Below, piece by piece: positions 35,849 through 43,123 of a stretch of DNA of 64,000 bases. The DNA comes from Haloarcula sp. CBA1127 (GTDB taxonomy: Archaea > Halobacteriota > Halobacteria > Halobacteriales > Haloarculaceae). Positions within the stretch are counted from its first letter, which is position 1, and the number at the start of each line of letters is the position of its first letter. The position numbers and the translations under genes are program-made. The stretch spans positions 992,001 through 1,056,000 of the forward strand of contig NZ_BCNB01000006.1 of the NCBI RefSeq assembly GCF_001485575.1, in the 5' to 3' direction. The notes below the pieces were generated by a model. The model did no database searches. It was not told where the DNA came from and saw nothing but the letters and a program-made list of their open reading frames with translations.

Positions 35849-36472
35849 ATGCTAACGGAACTAACGAACGACGACGACCGCGGGCAGGTCGGTATCGGCA
35901 CCCTGATCGTGTTCATCGCGATGGTGCTGGTGGCGGCGATCGCTGCGGGCGTCCTGATCAACACGGCTGGGTTCCTCCAGAGCAGTGCAGAGGAAACCGG
36001 ACAACAGAGCAGTGACCAAGTGACGAATCGACTGCAGCTCGTCAACGCCGTCGGTGAAGACATTCAATCGTCCAGCAGCACGATCGACACGGTCAAGCTC
36101 ACCGTAAAGAAGGCACCCGGTGCGGGGAACATCGACCTCGGTAGTACGATCGCCCAGTGGGTCGACTCCAGTGGCTCGTACGACCTCACGTATGAAGGGA
36201 CCTACGACGGCGACCCTGGCTCAAGCGAGTTCTCCGTTGCTGATATTCAGGACGATGATGGATCGATTTCGGGAAGTCAGGTTCTGAACGACCCGTCTGA
36301 CCGCGCGACGATCATCTTCAGCGCTGAATCGATTCGCGGTGGCGGCGCTGATGATGGACTTGGCGAGGGTGAGACGGCGACGGTTCGCCTGAACACCCAG
36401 TCCGGTGGCACGACGACTGCCCGACTGGTCGTCCCGGAGACTCTGTCTGGTAACTCCGCAGTCAGCCTCTAA
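35849..36472 (+). CDS. arlA1: Archaellin (archaellum filament protein), copy 1
   Basis: 207 residues from the ATG at 35849. It begins [22 protein letters not shown]: a short class III (type IV pilin-like) signal peptide cut by archaellin peptidase between Arg and Gly, followed by the hydrophobic assembly helix [24 protein letters not shown] typical of haloarchaeal archaellins. The globular part is Ser/Thr/Gly/Asp-rich and acidic, with N-glycosylation sequons such as NDPS absent of proline-free form but NTQS present near the C-terminus. It is nearly identical to copy 2 at both ends, differing mainly around residues 105-150 (surface loops). Confidence 0.93.
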   Translation: MLTELTNDDDRGQVGIGTLIVFIAMVLVAAIAAGVLINTAGFLQSSAEETGQQSSDQVTNRLQLVNAVGEDIQSSSSTIDTVKLTVKKAPGAGNIDLGSTIAQWVDSSGSYDLTYEGTYDGDPGSSEFSVADIQDDDGSISGSQVLNDPSDRATIIFSAESIRGGGADDGLGEGETATVRLNTQSGGTTTARLVVPETLSGNSAVSL

Positions 36473-36772
36473 GGCGTCATATCTTTCAGTTTCGATTGCT
36501 GACATTCTTGTAGCTTATTTCTGCCTTCTGTGCACTTTCCACCAGATAGCTTGCGGCACACTACTGGCTCCGACACGTAACGGTCATTTGGCCACTACTC
36601 TCAGAGATTGAATTCAGCTCTCTGTCTATCTCCGACCAGATATCTGCTTTGGCCGCTGAGACCAACTCTTAGGACGATCAGCAATCTGGTTATCAGGACG
36701 TATAATTTGAGAGGAGGTATTATTACCCATGAAAAGAGTCAACAGATAGGGTCAGACAGGCCCGGATCAACA
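36473..36772 (+). promoter_or_regulatory. Regulatory region and 5' leader of archaellin gene 2
   Basis: This 300-base gap holds no gene. TATAATTT (36701-36708) is a strong TATA box. The leader repeats that of copy 1: GAGGAGGTATTATTAC, then a mini-frame ATG AAA AGA GTC AAC AGA TAG at 36729-36749 preceded 10 bases upstream by GGAGGT, and a weak hairpin at 36749-36763. In copy 1 the mini-frame ATG is GCG but its TAG is kept. If transcription starts ~26 bases after the TATA centre, GGAGGT would lie upstream of the mRNA and the mini-frame would not be translated. Confidence 0.55.
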
Positions 36773-37399
36773 ATGCTAACGGAACTAACGAACGACGACG
36801 ACCGCGGGCAGGTCGGTATCGGCACCCTGATCGTGTTCATCGCGATGGTGCTGGTGGCGGCGATCGCTGCGGGCGTCCTGATCAACACAGCTGGCTTCCT
36901 CCAGAGCAGCGCCGAGGAAACCGGACAACAGAGCAGTGACCAAGTGACGAACCGACTGCAGCTCGTCAACGCCGTCGGTGAAGACATTCAATCGTCCAGC
37001 AGCACGATCAACACGGTCAAGCTCACTGTGAAGAAGGCACCCGGTGCAGGGAATATTGATATCGGCAGTACAATCGCCCAGTGGGTCGATTCCACTGGCT
37101 CGTACGACCTCACTTCGGCTGGATACAGCAATACGCCAGACCCCGATGGGTCCTCTTTCGCTGTCACTGATGTGCAGGACGACGACGACTCGATTTCAGG
37201 GAGCCAAGTTCTGAACGACCCGTCTGACCGCGCGACAATCGTATTCAGCGCCGAGGTAATCCGCGGCACCGGCAACGGTGACGGCCTCGGTGAGGGTGAG
37301 ACGGCGACGGTTCGCCTGAACACTCAGTCCGGTGGCACGACGACCGCGCGGCTGGTCGTCCCGGAGACTCTGTCTGGTAACTCCGCAGTCAGCCTCTAA
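36773..37399 (+). CDS. arlA2: Archaellin (archaellum filament protein), copy 2
   Basis: 208 residues from the ATG at 36773. The first ~85 residues differ from copy 1 by a single substitution (STIN for STID), and the last ~60 are also almost unchanged ([37 protein letters not shown]). The variable centre (~105-150) has small insertions and substitutions. Duplicate archaellins in haloarchaea can form mixed or alternative filaments adapted to salinity. Both genes are transcribed rightward, each with its own leader. Confidence 0.93.
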   Translation: MLTELTNDDDRGQVGIGTLIVFIAMVLVAAIAAGVLINTAGFLQSSAEETGQQSSDQVTNRLQLVNAVGEDIQSSSSTINTVKLTVKKAPGAGNIDIGSTIAQWVDSTGSYDLTSAGYSNTPDPDGSSFAVTDVQDDDDSISGSQVLNDPSDRATIVFSAEVIRGTGNGDGLGEGETATVRLNTQSGGTTTARLVVPETLSGNSAVSL

Positions 37400-37488
37400 A
37401 TTCGGTCATCTTTTCGGTTCGGCGTAGTTCTCTTTTCGTCCACCTGACCAGCGACGGAGTTATACGATAGCCACACACACTAGTAGTC

Positions 37489-38064
37489 ATGGCTCGGCGG
37501 TCAGACGAACCGAATCCGGAAGAGGGCAAAGTACTCTCGCCCGAAGAGCTCGATATCGCCGACGACGAGCACGTCACTGAAATCGACGAGGGCCGCTACG
37601 TCGTTTCGTCGGATGTCCGCACTGACGACTCCTATGGAAACCACGTTTCATCGGATTCGACGTCTGAATCCCCGCCGTCTCCCGCACCAGACCCAGAGCC
37701 GTCGGCTCCCGAGTTCTCTGATGCGAACGTCCACGAGTGGCTTGCTGAACAGATGGCCGACTCGAACGCCAGATACGGCTTCGACGTGACCGCGAAGTTC
37801 GACGGCAATGTCGACCAGCAACAGCTCGCTTCCAACGACATCGTCACCGTCTTCGAGAGCTTCATGCTCTGGTACGGTCGCCAGATGGACGGGTCGACAC
37901 CGGTCGAAGAAGTGCTGGGTATTCTGCTGTCGGAATCGAACGTGCCGGTTCGCTACCCGCCGGCGGTCATCAAACAGCTCGTCCGGTCGACGCAACTGAC
38001 GCCGGACGATTCTATCGCTGATCTCTTGGAAGCCGTCGAGGCTGCCGACGGTGCCGAACTCTGA
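37489..38064 (+). CDS. Acidic protein of unknown function next to archaellins
   Basis: 191 residues, starting MARRSDEPNPEEGKVLSPEELDIADDEHVTEIDEGRYVVSSD. Residues ~45-75 are a Ser/Pro/Asp linker (SPAPDPEPSAPEFSDANVHEWL). The C-terminal 110 residues are mainly helical (VFESFMLWYGRQMDGSTPVEEVLGILLSESN). From memory it belongs to a haloarchaeal family often found in the che/arl region (DUF7500), not verified. A TATA-like GTTATACGAT lies ~30 bases upstream of the ATG. Confidence 0.65.
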   Translation: MARRSDEPNPEEGKVLSPEELDIADDEHVTEIDEGRYVVSSDVRTDDSYGNHVSSDSTSESPPSPAPDPEPSAPEFSDANVHEWLAEQMADSNARYGFDVTAKFDGNVDQQQLASNDIVTVFESFMLWYGRQMDGSTPVEEVLGILLSESNVPVRYPPAVIKQLVRSTQLTPDDSIADLLEAVEAADGAEL

Positions 38065-38155
38065 GACGGGCTGCTGTCGGTCATTTCCACAACGACCACC
38101 TGCAATCGAGCAGCTCTCGCGATGAACGGGGTCAGCAGCTTGTCCAACCGACGAG

Positions 38156-38167
38156 GGATTTAAATCC
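38156..38167 (+). promoter_or_regulatory. Palindromic TATA element before the secreted-protein gene
   Basis: GGATTTAAATCC is a perfect 12-base palindrome containing a TATA-like TTTAAA, centred ~32 bases before the ATG at 38194. It may serve as TATA box and, by symmetry, as a repressor site. Confidence 0.4.
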
Positions 38168-38193
38168 GGGCACGGCAGTGTGTAGGGTAGATA

Positions 38194-38676
38194 ATGGTCC
38201 CGCGCCATCCGCCGACGGTCGTTGCCCTGTTCGTTCTGGTAACGCTCGTCGTGACGGGACCGCTCGTCGGCGTCGACGCTGTCAGGACACAGCCGACGAC
38301 TATCGGCGACGGGACGGCAGCTATCAGTTCCGTCCAACTGCCTACATCGGAGATACGGATCACAGACGGCCGGTTCGGCACGAACGTTGCGTATCTCCGC
38401 GTACCCGATGCCAGTGTGACTGTCGACTCCGTGACCGGTCGCCCGAGACTGCTGTATCAGGTCGCGGTCCCTGCGCTCGACATCTCTCTAGAAGACGAGC
38501 AGGTCCTTTCGGACGGTCAGTCCGGGACGTACCGGCTCGCACCCGGTGACAGAGCAGTAACGCCGTCGTCACTGGAGCGGGACATGTACAATGGAACCGT
38601 CCTGCTTCGGGTCCAGAGCTTCGAAACTGCTGAGACAATCGTCGCTCAAAACGTGACAGTGCAGGTGGAGCGATGA
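38194..38676 (+). CDS. Secreted protein of unknown function in the motility island
   Basis: 160 residues with an N-terminal signal or anchor (VVALFVLVTLVVTGPLVGVDAV) and a mature beta-rich part (ISSVQLPTSEIRITDGRFGTNVAYLRVPDASVTVDSVTGRPRLLYQVAVPALDISLEDEQV). Sequons NGT and NVT suggest N-glycosylation. Its stop overlaps the next gene start by 4 bases (ATGA), so the two are translated together. No family assigned. Confidence 0.65.
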   Translation: MVPRHPPTVVALFVLVTLVVTGPLVGVDAVRTQPTTIGDGTAAISSVQLPTSEIRITDGRFGTNVAYLRVPDASVTVDSVTGRPRLLYQVAVPALDISLEDEQVLSDGQSGTYRLAPGDRAVTPSSLERDMYNGTVLLRVQSFETAETIVAQNVTVQVER

Positions 38677-40697
38677 CCCGAGACGTCGAGCGGTTCACGG
38701 GCCGGTGTCGACAGGTCGGAACGGCAATCTTCGGTGACCGCTACGGCTATGTCCTCTGGCTCGGCCTGCTCGTTACGTTCGGGCTCTACTGGCGCGTTGG
38801 CATTTTTATCACCGACACGTACACCACTGCCAACGCGCTCGCCGCTGTTTCGAACGGGCAGCTCCACATCACGGAGACGCCGTACACTCTGACACTCGGC
38901 GCACAACCGGGCCTGCACGAGTCCGGCGGCAGGCTGTACGGACGCAACTACGGCCAGATACTTCTGGCTGTCCCGCTGGTCTGGGCGCTGCAAGCGCTGT
39001 CCGTGTTCATCACACCCCGGCTACTGCTCCTTGGACTCTGGTCGGGCACCGCGCTCGCCTTCGTGGCTCACGTCAGCGTGCTCGGACAGCGCCACACCGA
39101 TACCGCCAAGCGCACAACTCTGTGGGTCGGTAGCGGTCTTGTCGCCGTCCTGTTTCTGGTCGGTGCGCTGACAGCGACAGCTCTCCCGGACACTGCGCTC
39201 CCAATAGCCGCGTTCCAGATCTCGACGATGCTTGCAGCAGCGACGACCGGCGTCGTTCTCTACCGCCTCGTCGGAATCTGGCACGACCGCTCAGTCGCCC
39301 TGGCGGCTGGTGTCGCACTCGGTATCGCCTCGTCTGTCGGGTTCTGGGCTTCGCTTCCGAAACGGCACGTTCTGGTGGGGCTATTGATACTGACGACGGT
39401 GTATCTGTTCGCTCGGAGCCGAGTTGCGTATGCCGACGCCGAATTTCGGATCGGACTGGGTTTTCGCGCCGGTGCGTACATCTCCGCTGGACTGGTAACC
39501 TGGACCCACGCCTTTGAGGGCTTTTTCCTCGTGGTGACGCTGGCTCTCGTAGACCTTGTTACTGCAAGGCGAAACTCGCTTGTCCATCTGGCCGTTGTCG
39601 CCCTCGCGCTCTTCCTCGGTTCGCTCCCGATGCTCGTGACGAACTTCCTTATCTCTGGTAACCCGGTCAAACCACCGCGGTTGCTCTCCGCCGTTGGTGG
39701 TGCGAACGTCGAATTCACACCCGATACCGGCGGCGATGCCGGAACGGGCGGCGGTAGCGGCACTGGCGGCACTGAGGGTGCTGGAACGGATGGGGGTACT
39801 GGCGGGGGGTCCGATGGAAGCGCTGGCGGGACCGGTGGTAGTGATTCCACAGGGACGGACGGTGATACCGGAACTCCGATTGTAACACCGCTTCTCGGCC
39901 TGTTCGAACGGGTCATGGGACCTACGGCACCCGCGATGGTATTCGTCTCGGATGCGGTCAGCCGTGGTTTCGACGTACTGACTACGCCGGAGCGAATGTC
40001 ACAGATTTTCCTGCGGAGCGGCTCCGCGCCACAGATCAACTACACTCCTAACTCCTACGAAGCGATCGAACTCACGATGGTCGAGGCCGTCCCGCTTTTC
40101 GGCGCAGTCGCGGCACTCCCTGTAGTCCTAGTCCGGTCAGCTGCTCAGCGGAGACGGCAATGGAGTGGCCGCCCGTCGCAGTATTCGCCTCGAACACAGA
40201 CTGATATTCTCGTCACAGCCCTCGCAGCTGCGTTCACGCTTGTCTATCTGAGTCGCTTACCACTCCACACACAGCTTACGGTTCGGTATCTGCTGCCGAC
40301 GGTCCCGCTCATCATGTACGGTGTCGTTCGGTTTCCCGCAGTCCACGAACCCGTCAGCGACGCGAGGCGGTGGCTTGTCGGCGGGTACGCTGTGAGTGTC
40401 GTCGGGGGCCTTCTCCTTGGACTCGGTGTCGTTGCCGGACTCGACCTGGCGCTCGGGGAGGCGGTACAGTTCCACGCACTCCTCAACCTCGGTGGGGCAG
40501 CAGTCTGTGGCGGGACTGTGCTGAGCCGCACACTCGCTCCGAGCCGGGTCCCGTCCAGAGCGGTCGCAGTGGGTCTGAGCCTCCCGGCGGGACTAACGAC
40601 AGCGTATCTCTTCCTGTCGGGGCTCGTGTACTTCCAGTATAGCCCCTTCGCGCTCGATTTCATTCGCGTTCTCACATCGCATCTCCCTGCGGTGTAA
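38673..40697 (+). CDS. Large polytopic membrane protein with Gly/Thr-rich extracytoplasmic insert (GT-C-like?)
   Basis: 674 residues with about 11-13 hydrophobic segments. The first loop after TM1 (DTYTTANALAAVSNGQLHITETPYTLTLGAQPGLHESGG) and overall layout recall GT-C glycosyltransferases of the dolichyl-phosphate mannosyltransferase type, but no clear DD/ED catalytic pair is identified, so this is tentative. Residues ~350-404 are a Gly/Thr/Ser/Asp low-complexity insert (TGGDAGTGGGSGTGGTEG...) in a predicted outside loop. It is coupled to the secreted gene before it. Archaellins are N-glycosylated in haloarchaea, which makes a sugar-related role attractive but unproven. Confidence 0.6.
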   Translation: MTRDVERFTGRCRQVGTAIFGDRYGYVLWLGLLVTFGLYWRVGIFITDTYTTANALAAVSNGQLHITETPYTLTLGAQPGLHESGGRLYGRNYGQILLAVPLVWALQALSVFITPRLLLLGLWSGTALAFVAHVSVLGQRHTDTAKRTTLWVGSGLVAVLFLVGALTATALPDTALPIAAFQISTMLAAATTGVVLYRLVGIWHDRSVALAAGVALGIASSVGFWASLPKRHVLVGLLILTTVYLFARSRVAYADAEFRIGLGFRAGAYISAGLVTWTHAFEGFFLVVTLALVDLVTARRNSLVHLAVVALALFLGSLPMLVTNFLISGNPVKPPRLLSAVGGANVEFTPDTGGDAGTGGGSGTGGTEGAGTDGGTGGGSDGSAGGTGGSDSTGTDGDTGTPIVTPLLGLFERVMGPTAPAMVFVSDAVSRGFDVLTTPERMSQIFLRSGSAPQINYTPNSYEAIELTMVEAVPLFGAVAALPVVLVRSAAQRRRQWSGRPSQYSPRTQTDILVTALAAAFTLVYLSRLPLHTQLTVRYLLPTVPLIMYGVVRFPAVHEPVSDARRWLVGGYAVSVVGGLLLGLGVVAGLDLALGEAVQFHALLNLGGAAVCGGTVLSRTLAPSRVPSRAVAVGLSLPAGLTTAYLFLSGLVYFQYSPFALDFIRVLTSHLPAV

Positions 40698-40743
40698 TTT
40701 GGTTTCGGGACCCACCGATATCACACGCGATAATTTACGGGAC

Positions 40744-40752
40744 ACCTTTATC
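40744..40752 (+). promoter_or_regulatory. TATA element of cheY
   Basis: CACCTTTATC lies 32-40 bases before the cheY ATG at 40784, within an AT-rich stretch. The core CACCTTTAT also precedes cheW at 33371. Confidence 0.5.
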
Positions 40753-40783
40753 TAACTCATCACGATATGTAGGCTTGATAGGC

Positions 40784-41143
40784 ATGCCAGACGTACTGAT
40801 CGCCGACGATTCAGAGTTTATGCGTAACCTCCTCCGCGAGATTCTCGAAGAAGACCACGAGATTGTTGGGGAGGTCGAGAACGGAGTCGAAGCTGTCGAA
40901 GTGTTCAAAGAAGAAGGGCCAGACCTGGTGATGATGGACATCGTGATGCCCATCCGGGACGGCATCGAAGCCACTGACGAAATCAAATCTTCCAATCCCG
41001 ATGCCAACGTCATCATGTGTACAAGCGTTGGTCAGGAAGAGAAGATGAAAGAGGCCGTGAAAGCGGGGGCTGACGGATACATCACCAAGCCGTTCCAGAA
41101 ACCTAGCGTGATGGAGGCTATCGAGGACGTCGTTCCCTCATAG
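40784..41143 (+). CDS. cheY: Chemotaxis response regulator CheY
   Basis: 119 residues, a stand-alone receiver: acidic pair in IADDSEFMR, phosphoacceptor Asp in LVMMDIVMPIRDG, Thr in IMCTSVGQEEKM and Lys in GYITKPFQKP, all present. The N-terminus MPDVLIADDSEFMRNLLREIL is typical of archaeal CheY. Phosphorylated by CheA, it signals via CheF to ArlCDE to change rotation. Its stop abuts the cheC ATG directly (41143/41144). Confidence 0.95.
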   Translation: MPDVLIADDSEFMRNLLREILEEDHEIVGEVENGVEAVEVFKEEGPDLVMMDIVMPIRDGIEATDEIKSSNPDANVIMCTSVGQEEKMKEAVKAGADGYITKPFQKPSVMEAIEDVVPS

Positions 41144-42361
41144 ATGAACGTCGATATTCAGTCGCTCGGCACGTTCAACCAACTCGCCCACGAGGGGGCT
41201 GAACAGGCCACGCAGTCGATGGGCCAGATGACGGGCATCGATGCCGTCGTCGACGTCACCAAGATCACGCTGCTCGACAGGGCTGACGTCGGCGAGGAAC
41301 TGGCTGGCCGGGACTTCGTCGGAGTCGAGTTCTCTTTCGATGGCGTTCTAGAGGGCGATACTGTTCTTGCCTTCGACGTTGACAGCGCCGGGACGATCAC
41401 CGAGGAGATGATGCCCGGTAGCGGCGACGACGAGGCGATGGCCAGAAGCGGTATCGAGGAGATTGGCAACATCATGATGAGCGGGTTCATCGATGGCTGG
41501 GCCGACTACGTCGGCGCAACCATCGACCATTCGCCGCCGGAGTATATCGAGGAGTCCGGGAGCGACGTGCTCCCTGATGCGCCCGAGAGCGGCGACCACC
41601 AGCAGGTGTTCGTGTTCAAATCGGAGATCGAATGGATCGACGAATCGGTGAATTTCTACATCTACATGCTCCCTGAGTACGAATCACTCACGGAGATGAT
41701 GGTAGAGCACGTCGACACAGACGGCGACGCTATCCCCATCGACAAGCTCCAGACGTTCAACGAGATGACGACTCGTGGCACCCAGAAAGCCGCCGACAAC
41801 GTCGAAATGATGACCGGTATCCCGACCGAATCGGAGGTGACACAGATCAGTTTCGCCCCCATCGAGGACGTGCCAAAGCAGATCGGCACGGACACCTTCG
41901 TCGGGACGGTCGTTGAGTTCACTGGGACGCCCAGTGGCTACCTTATGGTGCTGTTCGACGAGGTCTCTGCGATCAACGTCGCGGAGGCGATGATGCCCAT
42001 CGAGATGGACAGCGACGAGCTTACCGACCAGCACAAGGCCGCCATCGAGGAACTGGGGAACATCATGACGAGCGGGTTCGTCGACGGCTGGGCGAACGTC
42101 CTCCAGACATCAGTTGAGCACACGCCGCCGCGAGTCGTCCACGATATGGGGCGGGCAATTATGGACCCGCTTGCGGCGCAGGTCGGACAGTATCAGGAGC
42201 ACGCGTTTATCATCGACTCCCAGATGCAGACCGACGACATCGAGTTCCAGGCTGAGATTCACGCCCTGCCCAACGAGAAAGAGTTGCGCGCCGCCCTCAA
42301 CGACCTCGATGTCGAGCGGGCGACCGAGACGGGCGCGGACGTCGAACAGATATTCAAATAA
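41144..42361 (+). CDS. cheC: CheY-P phosphatase CheC with two CheC domains
   Basis: 405 residues made of two CheC units. Unit 1 carries SGIEEIGNIMMSGFIDG followed by DHSPP, which fits the phosphatase consensus (S/D)xxxExxN-x22-P. Unit 2 carries AAIEELGNIMTSGFVDG with EHTPP; the first position is Ala rather than Ser/Asp, but the Glu and Asn are kept. This duplicated form is usual for one of the haloarchaeal CheC proteins. It lies between cheY and cheD with no spacer, and interaction with CheD is expected. Confidence 0.93.
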   Translation: MNVDIQSLGTFNQLAHEGAEQATQSMGQMTGIDAVVDVTKITLLDRADVGEELAGRDFVGVEFSFDGVLEGDTVLAFDVDSAGTITEEMMPGSGDDEAMARSGIEEIGNIMMSGFIDGWADYVGATIDHSPPEYIEESGSDVLPDAPESGDHQQVFVFKSEIEWIDESVNFYIYMLPEYESLTEMMVEHVDTDGDAIPIDKLQTFNEMTTRGTQKAADNVEMMTGIPTESEVTQISFAPIEDVPKQIGTDTFVGTVVEFTGTPSGYLMVLFDEVSAINVAEAMMPIEMDSDELTDQHKAAIEELGNIMTSGFVDGWANVLQTSVEHTPPRVVHDMGRAIMDPLAAQVGQYQEHAFIIDSQMQTDDIEFQAEIHALPNEKELRAALNDLDVERATETGADVEQIFK

Positions 42362-42882
42362 TGAAAGTATACGATGGTAGCCAAACAGAGAGTCCCGAAC
42401 AAAGTACGCCCGAGCGTATCAAAGTCGGCATCGCGGAGTACAAGGTGACCACAGAGCCGGCCATGCTAACCACAAGCGGACTGGGCTCCTGTATCGGGAT
42501 CGCGATATACGACACTCGGAACACGGTGGCCGGACTCGTCCACGTCATGCTTCCGTCGGCGGCTGATATCGACGGCGGCAACCATGCGAAGTTCGCGGAC
42601 ACGGGCATCGAAGCACTCATCGAGGCCATGGCAGATGTCGGGGCGTCGACGGAGGCCATGGAAGCCAAAATCGCTGGCGGGAGCGATATGCTCGACTTCT
42701 CCGAGAACGGCTCCTCTATCGGCTCGCGAAACGCCAAGAAGGTGCGCGAGACGCTGGATGAACACGGCGTTCCCGTTGTCGGCGAAGACCTAGGTGGCGA
42801 CCACGGCCGGTCCGTCAAACTCGAAGCGGACACTGGCAATTTCATTGTCAAAAGCGCGAACACAGACTCGATAACACTGTAA
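42361..42882 (+). CDS. cheD: Chemoreceptor glutamine deamidase CheD
   Basis: 173 residues. The catalytic Cys is in TSGLGSCIGIAIYD, the His in AGLVHVMLP and a Thr in FADTGIEALIEAM, as in the CheD deamidase family. It deamidates receptor glutamines and stimulates CheC. Its ATG shares one base with the cheC stop codon. A terminator-like hairpin follows 60 bases downstream, closing the cheYCD unit. Confidence 0.94.
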   Translation: MKVYDGSQTESPEQSTPERIKVGIAEYKVTTEPAMLTTSGLGSCIGIAIYDTRNTVAGLVHVMLPSAADIDGGNHAKFADTGIEALIEAMADVGASTEAMEAKIAGGSDMLDFSENGSSIGSRNAKKVRETLDEHGVPVVGEDLGGDHGRSVKLEADTGNFIVKSANTDSITL

Positions 42883-42942
42883 TGTCTGTGAGCAGTAATC
42901 GTGTCTAACGTCTGGCGTCAGACGGGCGACAGCCGTTCGTCT

Positions 42943-42979
42943 GCCGGGGGCGCACTGCTACACTCTGTTCCCCGGCTTT
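42943..42979 (+). terminator. Hairpin with T-run after cheD
   Basis: GCCGGGG (42943-42949) pairs with CCCCGGC (42970-42976) and is followed by TTT. A second perfect hairpin, CGTCTG-GCGT-CAGACG, lies just before at 42909-42924. Together they separate the cheYCD unit from the arl operon, whose AT-rich promoter region occupies 42980-43123. Confidence 0.5.
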
Positions 42980-43123
42980 CCGCCCGAAATTAATCTGAAA
43001 TGTAACAGGCTAGTACTTGGATCGTTAATTTACCCTATCTGATCCGGGAAAATGGGATATTATTATCAAATATGATACGCTAAGGGGAATATTCAAGAGT
43101 AGAAACAGCATGAGATACAAGAG

